From the NCBI RefSeq assembly GCF_014898815.1, contig NW_026515544.1, forward strand, positions 124,001-188,000: a stretch of 64,000 nt of DNA. Direction: 5' to 3'. Shown here piece after piece: positions 46,334-58,940 of this stretch. Both the position numbers and the translations under genes were made by a program. The notes beneath the pieces are model-generated. The model had not been told where the DNA came from, did not search any database, and saw nothing but the letters and a program-made list of their open reading frames with translations. Each line of letters opens with the position of its first letter. The first letter of the stretch is position 1. This DNA is from Panonychus citri. Lineage: Eukaryota > Arthropoda > Arachnida > Trombidiformes > Tetranychidae.

Positions 46334-46896
46334 TAAGGTGGGACAGCAGCAGCAAGAGTAACAGCCAGAAATTCAGCAATGGAAACGATTAGTTTAATTT
46401 CTCAAATATGAATTCCAAATTAATTCACTTCCTTGGAAATAAACCAAATCGTTACCTGAAATTAAATTAATTAACTAAATCAACTTGATTTAAAATTAAA
46501 TACAAATTAACTTTATTAAATTAAATTAAAATCAAACATATTAATTAGTTGAACCATCACCATCAAAAGCTAATGATTGATTGACCTTGTTGTTGTTGTT
46601 GTTGTTTACCATCATCATCAACAATGAAATCAATTAATAAAAATGATCATTGTTGTTAATCAACAATCAACAATTAAATCAAATGTTGTTTACAAAACAA
46701 CCACAATAAGCGCCATCCAAAATTTACAACAATTAATTAATTAAGAAAATTAAATGTAGGGGAAAAGTAGGAGAGAAGAAAAAATTAAGCAAAAAAGAGA
46801 AATGAAAGAGAAAGGAAGAGAATCAAATCAAAGGAAAGAGAAAGAGGAATTAATATCCCTTTGATTTTCTTTCTCCAATTTCTTCTTTACATTACA
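46334..46896 (-). repeat. 5' LTR of Gypsy element B
   Basis: 563 bp. The sequence immediately inside it (minus-strand TAAGTCGACAGGATTATC) does not begin with TGG, so there is no obvious tRNA 3'-end primer site. Confidence 0.92.
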
Positions 46897-46900
46897 CATA

Positions 46901-47901
46901 TTTGAATGGTTTGCCCTGAAATGATTTAATGACACTGATTAGTTTCCAAGATTGGCTTTTTCAATGTTCAATCAACAAGCGGGAAAAAAATTTAATTTTA
47001 TGTTTAATTTGATGATTGAAAATTGTAATTGTGATGATTTGTTGGGTTTCACTGTTCATGGAACCAATTTGATTTGATTTTATCCAATTATTTTCTTATT
47101 TATCATTTTCTGTTTTTGATTTAATTTCATTGAGAAATTTTCAGCAATTAGCATTTGATAATGTAATCATCATGTAAATCACTAACTAAATTTCAACTCA
47201 CATATCGCCAAGGATATGGGGGGGGGTTGATACAGTTACTCCTTTCATGATGATCACATTTCATAATTACTCTTAATAAATCATTAACGCTCTAGACTGA
47301 TAATGAAATAATGATTAACTGTGAGATCACATTTAGATCAAGGTGAAAATCAGAACGAGCTTCAGAGCTTGGTGAAAAACAGAAAGTTCATAAATGATCA
47401 GCTTAATCAGTAAATAGAAAAGGAAAGATGTTCAGTTGGTGATAAGTAAGGTAGAGACGATAAGAGAGATGAGGACAAGGGATGAATTTTACTCTAATGA
47501 AATAATGATTAGGATGGGAGAGTAAAGGGATGAAATCTCATTAATCTACTGAAGATGCAGAGTTTGGGGTGAGAAAAAAGGACGAGGGTGGAAAAAGGAA
47601 GAGAGGAAGAGAGGGAGGGAGAGAGAAGGGATAAACTCAATTGAAAGAGTAACATCATTAAAAACACCGTGATCTTTATTTCTCATCTTTCATCATCTGA
47701 TTCTTTTCCTCCTCCAATCCAATAGATTGGGTAGAAAGTGTAACCTTCATGTGGCCCAATCTAACAAATTAACTTCCCAAAAATTGTTCTTTTCTATTTT
47801 CTCTCATCTTCCTCGTCATCTGTTACGTGCCTTTCACTTTACCAATGAACTTTATACTTTGTTCACCAATGAAGTTCAATCGAATGTGGAAGATGATGTT
47901 C

Positions 47902-47964
<63 letters not shown>

Positions 47965-49384
47965 TTCTTTCTATTTTTGTAAACTTAGCATCTGAGGTAA
48001 TAATAATTCTGTTAATAGTGACGATGATAATGATTCCATTTCTGTGTTACCTTCAATGTCCATAGATACAGTAGGAGATAAAGAGACTCACTTGTGAACG
48101 AAAGAATGTAATATGAAGTGAACATGAGACATTGTTGACTCTGATTCGTTGAGTTTTCTTGATAATAGATAATATTATCTTATCATGTTATCACCAGAAT
48201 CTCATCTCATACTCTTAAGACTTTAATTCAACATTCAGCAAAAAGCCAGAATCCTGAGGAGAAGGGAAAATGTTTCATCTCTTAACTCCATCCATTCATT
48301 TGTTCAATTATGTCAATACAATGTGTAATAATACAATAACTCTCATAATAATGATAATGATAAAATATTAGTAATAACATTTCAACAGATCAAAAAGTTA
48401 TTTCAAATAAGTTTACCATGAAGAAGTAGGAAAAGTTCAGAGCCATTGATGATAATAATTGTACCTGAGTGAATTGAATCACAAAGGACAATTTATCCTC
48501 ATCTTTCATGTAATATTATCATTCAATTAAAGGCAAATTAACTTTTCCCTCCACTCAAATTGAATTTTAACCATAATTTTGATCTGAAGAAATAATTTAA
48601 TTTTCTCAGTTTGATTCCGGAATGAATTTTCAATATTATTGGACTCCTGAAATATTAATATTTACTCATTAAAATGTAACTCAATTGTATTGATTACATG
48701 AAAATAACTTTACTATCAATTGATGATCATTGAACTTTTTTTCCTCATTTGATTGTTAATACAGAATTAGATTGAAACTATTCACATATTCAGACAATTG
48801 ATTGATTAAAGTTTTGTTTACCTCTGAGATTGTCTCGTTTACACCATTCTAATTTTAGATTTACATGGTTCACCTCAATCACAATTAAAAATCAAGGTTA
48901 AAACTTGAAATTAATTTTAATTAGATTGGAAACTTGAAGTTATTCACATGGGAAAACATATTCAATATTGAGTTAAACATGTGAATGAAATATTTGATTG
49001 ACATTTGTTTATTTATCCATCATAATCAATCTGATTTGAATTATTAAAAAATTAATAATAATTTGACAAGACTCACTTTTCAGCTGATGGGCTTATTTGT
49101 GTATTTGATTTCTCAGGTAATATTTTATCTCTCTGGTTCCTGGTTATTTGATTTAGCATTTTTTGTAATAGATCAGATAGAAAATTGAACTTTGATAATT
49201 TAGTCCATGTAATGGATGAAATTAGAATGAAGGAAAAATATGATGATGAAGAAAAAAACGAGAGAAAAAGTTATTACAAAGTTATCGAGATAACATTTTC
49301 CTCAGCAACTTGAGAATTTCATTTTTCCATCATGATTAATTGACTATTCTGTTATATAGTAAATAATTAATTAAGCTAATTTAC
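46901..49384. other. AT-rich region, probably intron of the SCYL2 gene
   Basis: No supported exon. It contains a 9-G run near 47219 and a long CT microsatellite. If the SCYL2 gene continues, its next exon must begin in phase 0 somewhere to the left of 49385; I did not find it here. Confidence 0.5.
47905..47962. repeat. (CT)29 microsatellite
   Basis: 58-bp uninterrupted CT run. It generates a Ser-Leu repeat in a spurious + strand ORF (47727..48065). Confidence 0.98.
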
Positions 49385-49700
49385 CTCATCAATAGCAAGA
49401 TTTGGGTTAACAACAACAGGAAGCATCGCAGGCATTATTTTAATTGCCAAAATATCCTCTTCAATACCAAACTTTTGATCGGTTAACAGGCGCATATACA
49501 TTCCTGTTGAAAGTCAACAATTAATTAGCAACAATTAACCTTAATTTAGATTGTTTCTATTACTTACTAGCAATAGGCATAACCACGGCAGGATCGGTTG
49601 GTTTAATTTCACCAAGAACAGGTAGTACTTCAAGAACAATTTGATTCTTATCCAATTTATCCAATAATTTTTCTAAACATTCCAAGGCTTCAATCTGATC
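49385..49700 (-). CDS. SCYL2: SCYL2 (SCY1-like pseudokinase, CVAK104), two internal exons
   Basis: Two short exons, 49700..49568 (133 bp) and 49503..49385 (119 bp), are separated by a 64-bp GT-AG intron and join in phase 1. They encode 84 residues: ALECLEKLLDKLDKNQIVL and DPAVVMPIA, then LLTDQKFGIEEDILAIKIMP and ending NPNLAIDE before GTAAAT. This follows the HEAT-repeat part of SCYL2 after the pseudokinase domain (human segment ending ENNLNLNQF). SCYL2 is a clathrin-coated-vesicle pseudokinase involved in endosomal trafficking. Splice sites are good at all four ends. The preceding exons would be to the right (none recognised up to 64 kb) and the next to the left. The exons are too short for an ORF scan and were found by reading splice sites. 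Confidence 0.85.
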
Positions 49701-52700
49701 CTGAATCTCATGAGGAGAGAAAATTCAATTGTAATTTTTGTATAATTAGTTTAATTGTTCGCATAATCAACAATTTCAACAATTTTCACCAACATAATTG
49801 ACTTAATCACTTAATGAGCATTAATTCATTTAAAAAAATGCAAAAAAATTATTACTTGAATATATTGAAAACTCGATAATTTAGTTGACATTTAATTGGA
49901 ATTGACAATTTAATGAATTCAAAGTTTTTTATTATGTTCAATATAAAATTAATTAAGTTTGTTTTCGCTTTCGATTATAATCAAGTGACCAAGATGTAGA
50001 TTAATTATTATTATTGTTGGTTATTGTCATTAGACTGAATTAAATGATTGTTAATGATTAATTCATGATTATCAAAGTTTAATTGATGATCATGATAGTT
50101 ATCACCTAATATATGCAATCAAATTACTGTGAATGATTAACATTTTATGATTTACTCTTATTGTTGAAAGTATTACACTTGGTCAGCATAAATCTAATAA
50201 TTGGTCACCTTGACCATTAAATTATATCAACTAGTCAGCATTAAATTGATGATTTATTACAAGTTGACCGTAATTAATTCAAATTGATCCAAATTAAATT
50301 CGATCACTTTTATAAGTCGATAAACTTTAATATCATCAATAAATTGGGTTCAGTTGTGGCAATTAGTGTGATCAACTTTACTTAACCCAAAGTACCAGAA
50401 ATTTAAGTATTTCCATCAGATAATAATAGAGATTACCAAGAGATTAGAGAGATGAGCTTAATCCCTCTAAGAAATGTGTCAATCATTTTAATAAATTGTT
50501 CAAGTTAAATCTTAATCATCATAATCACTCTAATGTGAAGTGATGATAAACGTGACAAAATGATGATACGTGAAGATGATAATGATGAATCAATTTCTCA
50601 TAATATTGCAGAGAGAAAAGAATAGCAATCTGACAATTTCGAAGGAGAAATAGTTCAAAAACTCGAAACTTTTGACCAATTCTACTAAATCTTTCGAAAC
50701 TCTTTCTTATCAACTTAGTTTTGATCAACAATTTCCAAGCGAATTAAAGTTTCCCTTCAAATTGAATACCAAATGAGCACAATTGTTAATTGGCTACAAA
50801 TTAATTACTTTTACTTGTTATCAACTTGATAGATGAAAGTTAATCTAGTTACAGTTATCATTTAAAATTAACTGTTATAATCATGACTGTTAATGACAGT
50901 TTATTTGATTTGATTAACTTAATTTTTTTTCTTTACTCTTCATGCTCATCTTTTTAATAGTCTTCGTTGACTCTCCTCTTGAGGTTTAATTGTGAATGAT
51001 GATAATGATTAAATGCAAGAAAAGAAGAGGAGAAAAGTTTCATTGGAAAATCATCATCATCATGGTAAAAGTAATACAAGATAAATTGTAACCTTCATGA
51101 TGATGATGATGATGATGATGATAATGACGAAAGAAAAAGTTCTCAACCATTTTGAAAACTTTTTTGTTCTCTTTCTATTAATATAACTGTAATTCTAATA
51201 GTTGGAAAAATAGTTTCCAATTCTCACAATGAATTAAGACTTGAATAAGGTTAATTGGTTTCGACTGAGAACTCAATTCAAACTAATATCTATTGTATAA
51301 GATGTACCTTGTCATTGAATGTTTCAAATGAAACTGTAGATGACATTTGAGAAGTGGAAAAAGGGTTAAGAGATGAGGTGAAAATGCTGGTTAGTTATAG
51401 TTGGTGGGAAAAAGAAATGAACAAAATTAAAATCATTTTGTTTGCCATTTCTTCATGATAATAATGGAATGACATTGAAACAATGTTGGTGAAAAAATAG
51501 GAGAGATGAATTAGAAAACTAGAATCAGTTCTGTGTCTCAGTTTGATTGACAGGTAAATATTGTATCCCCGCCATGATAACCAGCAGAGTAATCAAAGTG
51601 AAAAATAATAATAATGATAAATTGTTTACAATCAACTGATAAGATTGAATTTAAAGATAAACAAACAATGATAATAAACAATAATGCAATAGACAAGTAA
51701 TAGTTAAGGTGGTATTTTGATAAATCGTATTCACGGTTTACAAATTTCATGGTGATTTTTTTTGCTCTCTCACCAATATCACACTATTAATAGAAGGAGG
51801 AAGATGATGATGATGGGGTGGGATATTTGCTATTATGTGATAGTTTTTTTGCTATGTATGTTTAAAAGAAAAAAAAATTCACAAAGAAAATTATGATTCC
51901 ATGATAATAATATGTAACATGGATAAAAACTGATTGAAATATCAAAGTTTCCATTCTTATGCAAAGATTACGATATTAAACACCATGAAACCCACCATCA
52001 TGATTGATGATAAGCAAAAACAAGTTGATCCTTTTTCTGGGTTCTGGTTTTCATCATTATCTCTGGTGTGTTCACACTTTGATTCAGGTTGACACCCTGG
52101 GTATTATTTGTATTATATTAAGGTAACACGTACACACAGACAGGCACACAACAGGATAACATACTGATAAACTGAATTTAGGTGCAAATGATTATATATC
52201 ATGAACAGAATCAAAATAACAAAAGCTAAAGGTACAAAAAGGTACAAAATTATCCCATAGGAATAGTTGTCATTCAGTTCATTTATTTACCATGTTGGTT
52301 TTAAGGGTGGGGTTGATATTCATTCAATATATATAAAATATCTAGGTAACAATATAATATGTGTATTAATATATATGATAAAAAAATATTTATATGAAGT
52401 GAATGTAACATGAAGATGAAAGCAAAATCTTGCAAACATTTTGACAAAGAGGCAAATAACCTGAGGCAATGTCTTTCAAGTATAATCATCATCATCATGA
52501 TGGTTGATTGTGTATATTTACCATGAATCCTTGAAGTTTTTTATTCACCCTCTCACTACCAATGCTCCTTATTTCATATTGCACTTTGATTGCTTTGAAA
52601 TTGAAATTGGTAATCAATAATCAATACTAAACAATCCCAGTCAATCACATGTTTGTTGCATATGTCACAAAAATCTGTAAAATATCACAACAAAAAACAT

Positions 52701-55700
52701 GGTGTCTTTTTTTCAGATCTGCCAATTCACTTGGAATGGTAAATATTACAAGGTTAACATGAAAATATATTAATAATACAATAATATTCATGTAATAGCT
52801 TTTTCCCAGTTACTGAAAAGATTCATGAATATTATCATCATGCTCATGGATGAGGTTTAGAACGTGAATTTTTCTCTTGCAACTATTTTCGTTTGCACCA
52901 TGAAATAGTTTTTCTCTCTCTCTCTTTCTCTCTTTGAGAATCATATTTCCATTCTGTAGATTCATCAATCGTTTCTTTACCTTTTGAATACCTTTACCTG
53001 TCATTTAATCATCGCAATAATAATTATCTTTACAATCCCTTAATCTACATGAAAAAAAAACAATACGATAAAAACTTCTTGGAATTTTTTTCCCGAAAGA
53101 AAAAATAATAATAACTTTTCTGATCAACATGATACCTTTACATGGTGATTATGATTAACATCAGGATCAATTTCTATGTGATTGTTATCATTCAACATTC
53201 ATATCATTTTTCATGTTCATATCTTTTCATCATGTTATCCGTTAAAGTATATAACTGATTCACATGAAAAAAAACAGTTTCATGTATTCTCAGGTAGATG
53301 ATAAGATATTAAGAGTGGAATTGTGATTTGTTATGAATTTACATGAGTAATAAAAAATGGTTTAGAACTTTTTTTCGCCTTCTTTATATTGGATGGAGAT
53401 AAAATTCTACTCAAGTAAACAAAGTGATAAAGTGAGAATCTTTTCCCACTCCCATCACTTTATTTAGCTCAATGAGTTTAATTGGGAGTGATAAGTGGGA
53501 AAAAGAGGCAGTGGGATATTGAGAAATGAGAGGATTCACCGAACTGTTCTTGATCTTTTCAATAACATTATTTATTAGAACAAGTTCTAAATATATTTTT
53601 CACTTTTCTCTTATTTTCTTTGCCAACCTTTTCTCTTTTCTCTCAATTGATTTTTTCTTCACCTTTCGAATTCACAATATCTTCCATTTATTAGTAACAT
53701 TGTACAGAAAAATTTCAAGAACTTAAGTTTATTCCTAAGTAAATTATTATAACTTCTGAATCGGTGAATTATTGTTAGAATGATAATACTTTTTTTTCTG
53801 CAAAACAACTCGACGAAAAGTAAAAGATGGTTTTAACAGGTATATTACACAGAACTCATTCAGATGATGAACATGCTAAGTCATTAAAATCTCATATTCT
53901 TATCTATATATCATGATAAGAATAACTCGAGTTTTCCATGGTAATGTAACAATCTTATCATCTGTTGTTACGAATTCGTTGTATGACAACTTTATGAGAA
54001 GAAGAAAAGAGAAAAAAAAGTTCTAATCTTATTATCATCGGTTTTTCCATGTACAAAATAAAATTCTGAAGATGGTGGAACAAAAAGTTCTTGAAAGAGA
54101 TTAGTTCTGATTCTATTCTCATCTTTTCTCCCTGCAAAATTTTCATTCTTCATAAATCTACTACATAAACGTCTCAAGTTGTGATCTAATTCAGTACATC
54201 TCTTGATGACAATTAGTTTATTCAGTTACCATGAATCTCCATTAGATCAACATAATGTCCCATTTTTTTAGTTATCATTGAATATCAGGTAAATTCTGAA
54301 ACTTTTAGACCCATTGAAATGAGCAATAAAAGATATCGATGATTAATATTTCATTGAAACAAAGTATTAGTTTTTTTGTTTTAAAGTTTCGAATTATTTT
54401 CCAAAGTATTTTCATGAGAATCCAGAATACTTCATGATATTTATATCACAAGAAAGTAATAAATATTATATGGAAACAATAATAGTTATAATAAATCATG
54501 AAATAATATTCAATGCGATTATTATTGAGTATTCATTGAGGAGCGATTTTCGATAGAAAAAAAGTAATAATAATTTAAAATCATCTGATTCCATGATAAT
54601 AATGAAGATTCATATTATTCATTAATCCATTTTCAACTTGAAAATCAATCGTGTTCACAGTGTGAATCAGAATTGAAACAAAAACGATTGAATTTGTTTC
54701 GTTTAATATTTAACATGAGCAAATTTTCAATTCTGGAAACAATCAGATGATAATTGTTATCGGCAATTCAAAGATAAGATCAGATGATATGAAGGCATTG
54801 AGATGTACCATGTAATACACTGCAGGTAAGGGAATGTGTTGGCTGAATTTTAAGATTAAATTTTCAGGGGAAAGTTCTGAATGTTTGGAACTCATTTTTC
54901 ATTCGAAACCACATTCAACAACAATCAGTCTTATGTCTGTTATCCATTATAATAGAAAAAGAGAAATATAAAAAAAAAGTTATTCTGTGTTCTATTATTT
55001 TCTCGTCTATGAATTTACCCTGGTTCATGGTGATGTTATTGTTTAATATAATATTTATTTTAATCATTATGGTGAACTCTCAATGCTCACCACCTCTGCC
55101 CCATGATGTTCAAGGGGTTGACTCTGAATACATGAAGAAATAAACGTTAAACATGTTACGTGATATTCAGGTACAACTTTCAGATTTTCAATAAAACTAA
55201 AAGTTCCAAGTGCAATATTCATGCTCATGAATTTCCAAAGTCACTTTACTTTCAAATTGAATTATTTTAAAACTCTTACGATATATCGCATGTTTTTTTT
55301 CAATAATTTTCTTCATCAGGGTAAAAATTTAAATCTAAATTCACGAGTATTGATAATCGGATAAAATTTCGGAATCCAACTATCATCTAGATAGATTTTA
55401 TAATTATTGCCCTTTATAATTTACTAATAATTTCCTAGAATCAATAACCTGATTCAGAAAAGTTCAGAATAAGTTTTCACTATTGCACAATTTCCTGGTG
55501 CAGATTTGAACTTTTAATCAAAAATACTACATGAATGAATGAGTAAAAGTAATCAAGTTCAGATATTGAACCAAAGTACACAGGTAATAACATTCACCTT
55601 GTTATTTATAAATTTATTTTTCTCATTATCATAAACATAACATTGAAATTTTCTAGATCCACCCTGATTGTTATGTTTAAATTAAAGGTAATTAAGTTTA

Positions 55701-57047
55701 TATTTGAATTCTGGTATATAAATAAACACCTTTATCAATGTGTGTTTATGTACCTACGTCATGATCACCTGAGTTAAATTGTATCATATTGCACCAGGAA
55801 ATTGTGTCTCATTAGTTTTCCGTTTTCTTGTGTTATTTTAATCTCTATCTCTTGATCTGGTGTTGATTTTTTGACTTGTATCATCTTTTAATCACTATCT
55901 ATCACCGGTGGGACAATTTCATCTCTCTTTACTCTAAGACTATAATTCAATAGTCGCGGAGATAAAATCTCATCTTCATGATGATTCTGATTCAATCAAC
56001 ATGCAATTGTTTCATGATTTGATGTATCAGTTGTGTGAATTCAATTCATCAGTTACAGTTAATGTTAACTCACGTAAAGGTTGAATTTCTGGTTGGGATT
56101 CTGTGGTGTGTGAATGTCAGGGTGTTGAGGTCAATTCAACAATTGCAAGTCTCTCATAAGATCAATGATGGTGTTGATTATTTCTGAGTGTTGTGATTAA
56201 TTGATCACATAGATTTTCAATCAGTCACGCAATTAGATTATTATCCTAAATCTTTACTCAGGTAATCATCCAGATTAACCAGAAGTTGATTCTGAATTTT
56301 TCCACCTCCACAGTAGCAAAATCAATCACAATTAAAACTAATCAGCTCATAATTCATTTATCTAATATCAATTTAAGTATATCAGAGTTGATGGTAAGTT
56401 TCTGGTAATTTTACTCACCTCTATCATGATGATTAATGAATGCTTCTGGAAAATCAAATGAATACAAACTGATTTATCAATACATACACTCTGATATAAA
56501 TCAAATTGTTTTAATATAAACAATCAAGTTAAGTTTAAAAATAAATCATGAAAAGGCTGTAAAATCAATGAATACATGATAAGATGAATTTTTCAGAAAG
56601 TACTGGGCTATTCAGCTACTTTTATCGTTTTTTCTGATAACTAATATGATATTTTGAGTTTTGAAGCCTGAACGACATTAGTTTGACTGATACTCAATTA
56701 TTGTATCAAAAGGTCATTGAGGCTGTTAGTGGAATTAAAGTTTGTTTGAAGATCATTTTATAATGTGCATATTCAAAAAATGCTAAGTCGACCATCTAAG
56801 TTTACATTGACAGTCACCTTAGATGTTAATGTTATTATGGATTAGTAGTTAAATAAAGACCTGTTCTGGGACAACCGTCCGCTCTGGGACAAAGTTTCAG
56901 GGGTGATTTTTCTTGATGAATTTTTTAGTGATATTTTTTTGGCGCGGTTTTTGAAATGAAAATGAAAATAAGTATTAAATGAAATGAACAGTTTTAATGG
57001 ATGTTAACTAAGATTTTTTTTGATGAATTTTTCACGATGATTACATT
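49701..57047. other. Long AT-rich region, probably SCYL2 intron
   Basis: About 7.3 kb with no supported exon on either strand. It has an ATG/GAT trinucleotide run at 51098..51121 and several CAG|GTAA junctions on the + strand (54286, 56259). Open frames here are I/L/F/H-rich chance ORFs. Confidence 0.5.
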
Positions 57048-57401
57048 TTAAAGGGACCTTGAGGAGACTGGGAACTCTTCTCTTTTTATTCCATAGGCAT
57101 AGTTTAATCTTCTGAGTGCCCAGTCGATGAATTTAACCTCTTTCTGGCCTTCTGGACCTTCTTGAATCTTGAGAAATTCTTTCAACATTTTGTTTTCCTC
57201 TTCGAGATTCTTATTGACTTCTTTGAGCTCATCAAATTGAGCAGTTATTTGGTCAATTTGGTCAAACAACTCATACAGCTTAGCACTAAAACCAATCATT
57301 TTGGAGGTGATTCCAGAGTCAATAAGTCTTTTAATTTGTAACGTAATATTTTGCTTAAGCAAAATCCTGTCAGATGCATCCAATGCTGGATACGATTCCA
57401 T
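57048..57401 (-). CDS. Hypothetical coiled-coil protein, 117 aa
   Basis: Intact ATG-to-stop ORF with balanced composition, unlike the surrounding chance ORFs. Residues about 40-78 form a coiled coil (heptads through FDQIDQITAQFDELKEV and LEEENKMLKEFL). The C-terminus is basic (ALRRLNYAYGIKREE). There is no signal peptide or membrane segment. I do not recognise it. It stands near GC-richer DNA and an inverted-repeat element, so it may be a mobile-element or retrocopied gene rather than a host gene. No introns are evident. Confidence 0.5.
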   Translation of the reverse strand: MESYPALDASDRILLKQNITLQIKRLIDSGITSKMIGFSAKLYELFDQIDQITAQFDELKEVNKNLEEENKMLKEFLKIQEGPEGQKEVKFIDWALRRLNYAYGIKREEFPVSSRSL

Positions 57402-58131
57402 AACATGGAAAATAATTCCAATTTTGACAGAGAGGTACTGCCATATTCAACATACTTAGTAAAATATTTGATAATTTTCTTTTAACAAAACTTATTTATC
57501 TTTTGATCAGAGTAGTTATATGTCCTCTTTCACCACACTCTCACTTTATATTGCAATAATATTCAATACCGATACATTGATAAACCTGATGGTTGATCTT
57601 CAATAATCAACCCAAGTCAAATCATCATTTACCAGGTCGAGGTCAAAAGTTATTGAATTTTCTAATTTTCTCTTTCTTTTGGATTTTGAGAAAAACTCTC
57701 TCTTACACTAAGATTGAAATTATTATTTGATTTCAAATCTGTTGATAAGTTTTGTCTTGCTAGTAAACCGTACGCTATATGCCGCTAGTTCATTTTAACG
57801 CTTTTAGGTCCAAAAGCGTCTTATTCGATCGCTCCGTTGTTCGGACTGTTCTCAGGAAGATAACGGCGAGGCTTGGATCTTTACGCGTTCATTGTACAAT
57901 TTCATTTCTTATTAATTAATAATTATTAATTTTTAAGGTATTATTTGGACTTAAGTATCAATTTGTTTAAATTTGCCAGCCTTAATCATTAGGCGCTTTC
58001 TCGATGCACAGTGTTGGTTGTGGTCTTGATCATTGAATTTGCATCGATATCAAGATGGAGTAGATCTACAATTACATTTTTCGCGACTTCTCGGTTATAA
58101 GCTTCCGATATCAGATAACTTTTTCAGAAGG
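57402..58131. other. Region with GC-richer, coding-like relic
   Basis: The left half is ordinary AT-rich DNA. From about 57768 the base composition rises in GC, with an 8-bp-arm hairpin (ACGCTTTT/AAAAGCGT, 57798..57819). The ORF 58033..58215 begins with a protein-like stretch (HRYQDGVDLQLHFSRLLGYK) and runs into the inverted-repeat element. I do not recognise it. Confidence 0.4.
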
Positions 58132-58940
58132 TTAGTAGTAAAAAGGGGGGACAGTGTTTCCGGAAGTTGCAGTACCGACCACTACCCAAACCGTACCGAC
58201 CATTTCCGGTATTAAGGTGATGATGTGGGTGGTGGTAACTTCCGTGAACACTTGTAACCAACGGAAATAAAGTTTTGTGGCTGAAATTGTTTCAACTTTA
58301 ATAACCGAAAGTTCCGGTAGTTCCGGTTCCGGAAAGTATTAAACTGTATTAAACAGATTTTTGAATAAAAGGAAAGTGGTTAAAGGTCGGGAAGACAGTT
58401 ATTATGGTCTTTTGCTTACGTTAATGATAACTGAGGTTCAGCGGATCAAAGTTCATCTATGGAGAATCTTGTCAAGATGGTTGATAGATGCAATGACTAT
58501 TTGTCAAAAGAAATTAATCGTTTAGCTGGCCACCCTAACATTTGAAACCTTCTTTTGATTTAATATGAACTAATTTGTTTCATATTACCTTAAGTTTTCG
58601 ATTACGTTAATTTTAATTAAACTTTAATGAAATAATTAACTTTATAGCTTAAAAACCCCTTTTATTTCATCATTTAATAATAGTTTTAAGCATAAGATCT
58701 ATTTATTAAAAAGAGGGCAAAAAATTAGTCATAAGGTGAGATGATGAAAGAAAACGGAAAAATTTATCCAAAAAAAACGGTTAAATTTCAGCCACAAAAC
58801 TTTATTTCCGTTGGTTACAAGTGTTTCCGGAAGTTACTACCTCCCACATCATCACCTTAATACCGGAAATGGTCGGTACGGTTTGGGTAGTGGTCGGTAC
58901 TGCAACTTCCGGAAACACTGTCCTCCCTTTTTACTACTAA
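58132..58940. mobile_element. Inverted-repeat element, internally deleted relative (copy 2)
   Basis: 809 bp with near-identical 157-bp terminal inverted repeats, 58132..58288 and 58784..58940, both starting TTAGTAGTAAAAAGGG at the outer end. The interior shares blocks with the element at 31861..33310 (GAATAAAAGGAAAGTG, AGACAGTTAT, TTTTGCTTACGTTA), but the TBP-like region is missing. Outer flanks share only GG, so the target duplication and superfamily are unclear. It has interrupted an older GC-richer sequence. Confidence 0.9.
58459..58545 (+). pseudogene. C-terminal remnant of the TBP-element ORF
   Basis: 28 codons ending DYLSKEINRLAGHPNI stop. The end of the copy-1 ORF reads DYLLEEINCLAGHPNI stop. 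Conservation of this tail at protein level and of the adjoining non-coding block links both elements. In copy 2 the rest of the coding region is deleted. Confidence 0.7.

Larger units (their letters stand above)
41664..46896 (-). mobile_element. Ty3/Gypsy LTR retrotransposon with frameshifted pol (element B)
   Basis: A 5,233-bp minus-strand element: 5' LTR 46896..46334, gag, -1 frameshift site, PR-RT-RNase H-IN, polypurine tract AGGGTGGGG, 3' LTR 42236..41664, with CATA duplications. LTR copies differ by several indels and a few substitutions, so it is older than element A. Pol has at least three frame breaks and cannot make a full polyprotein. There is no third ORF. Its sequence is not close to element A (YIDD rather than YFDD, different gag). 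Confidence 0.95.

Noticed and set aside
47727..48065. ORF with a Ser-Leu repeat
   Set aside because: Translation of the (CT)29 microsatellite.
57798..57819. GC-containing hairpin as a possible small RNA or terminator
   Set aside because: Only an 8-bp stem and no matching RNA family known to me; mentioned in the region entry only.
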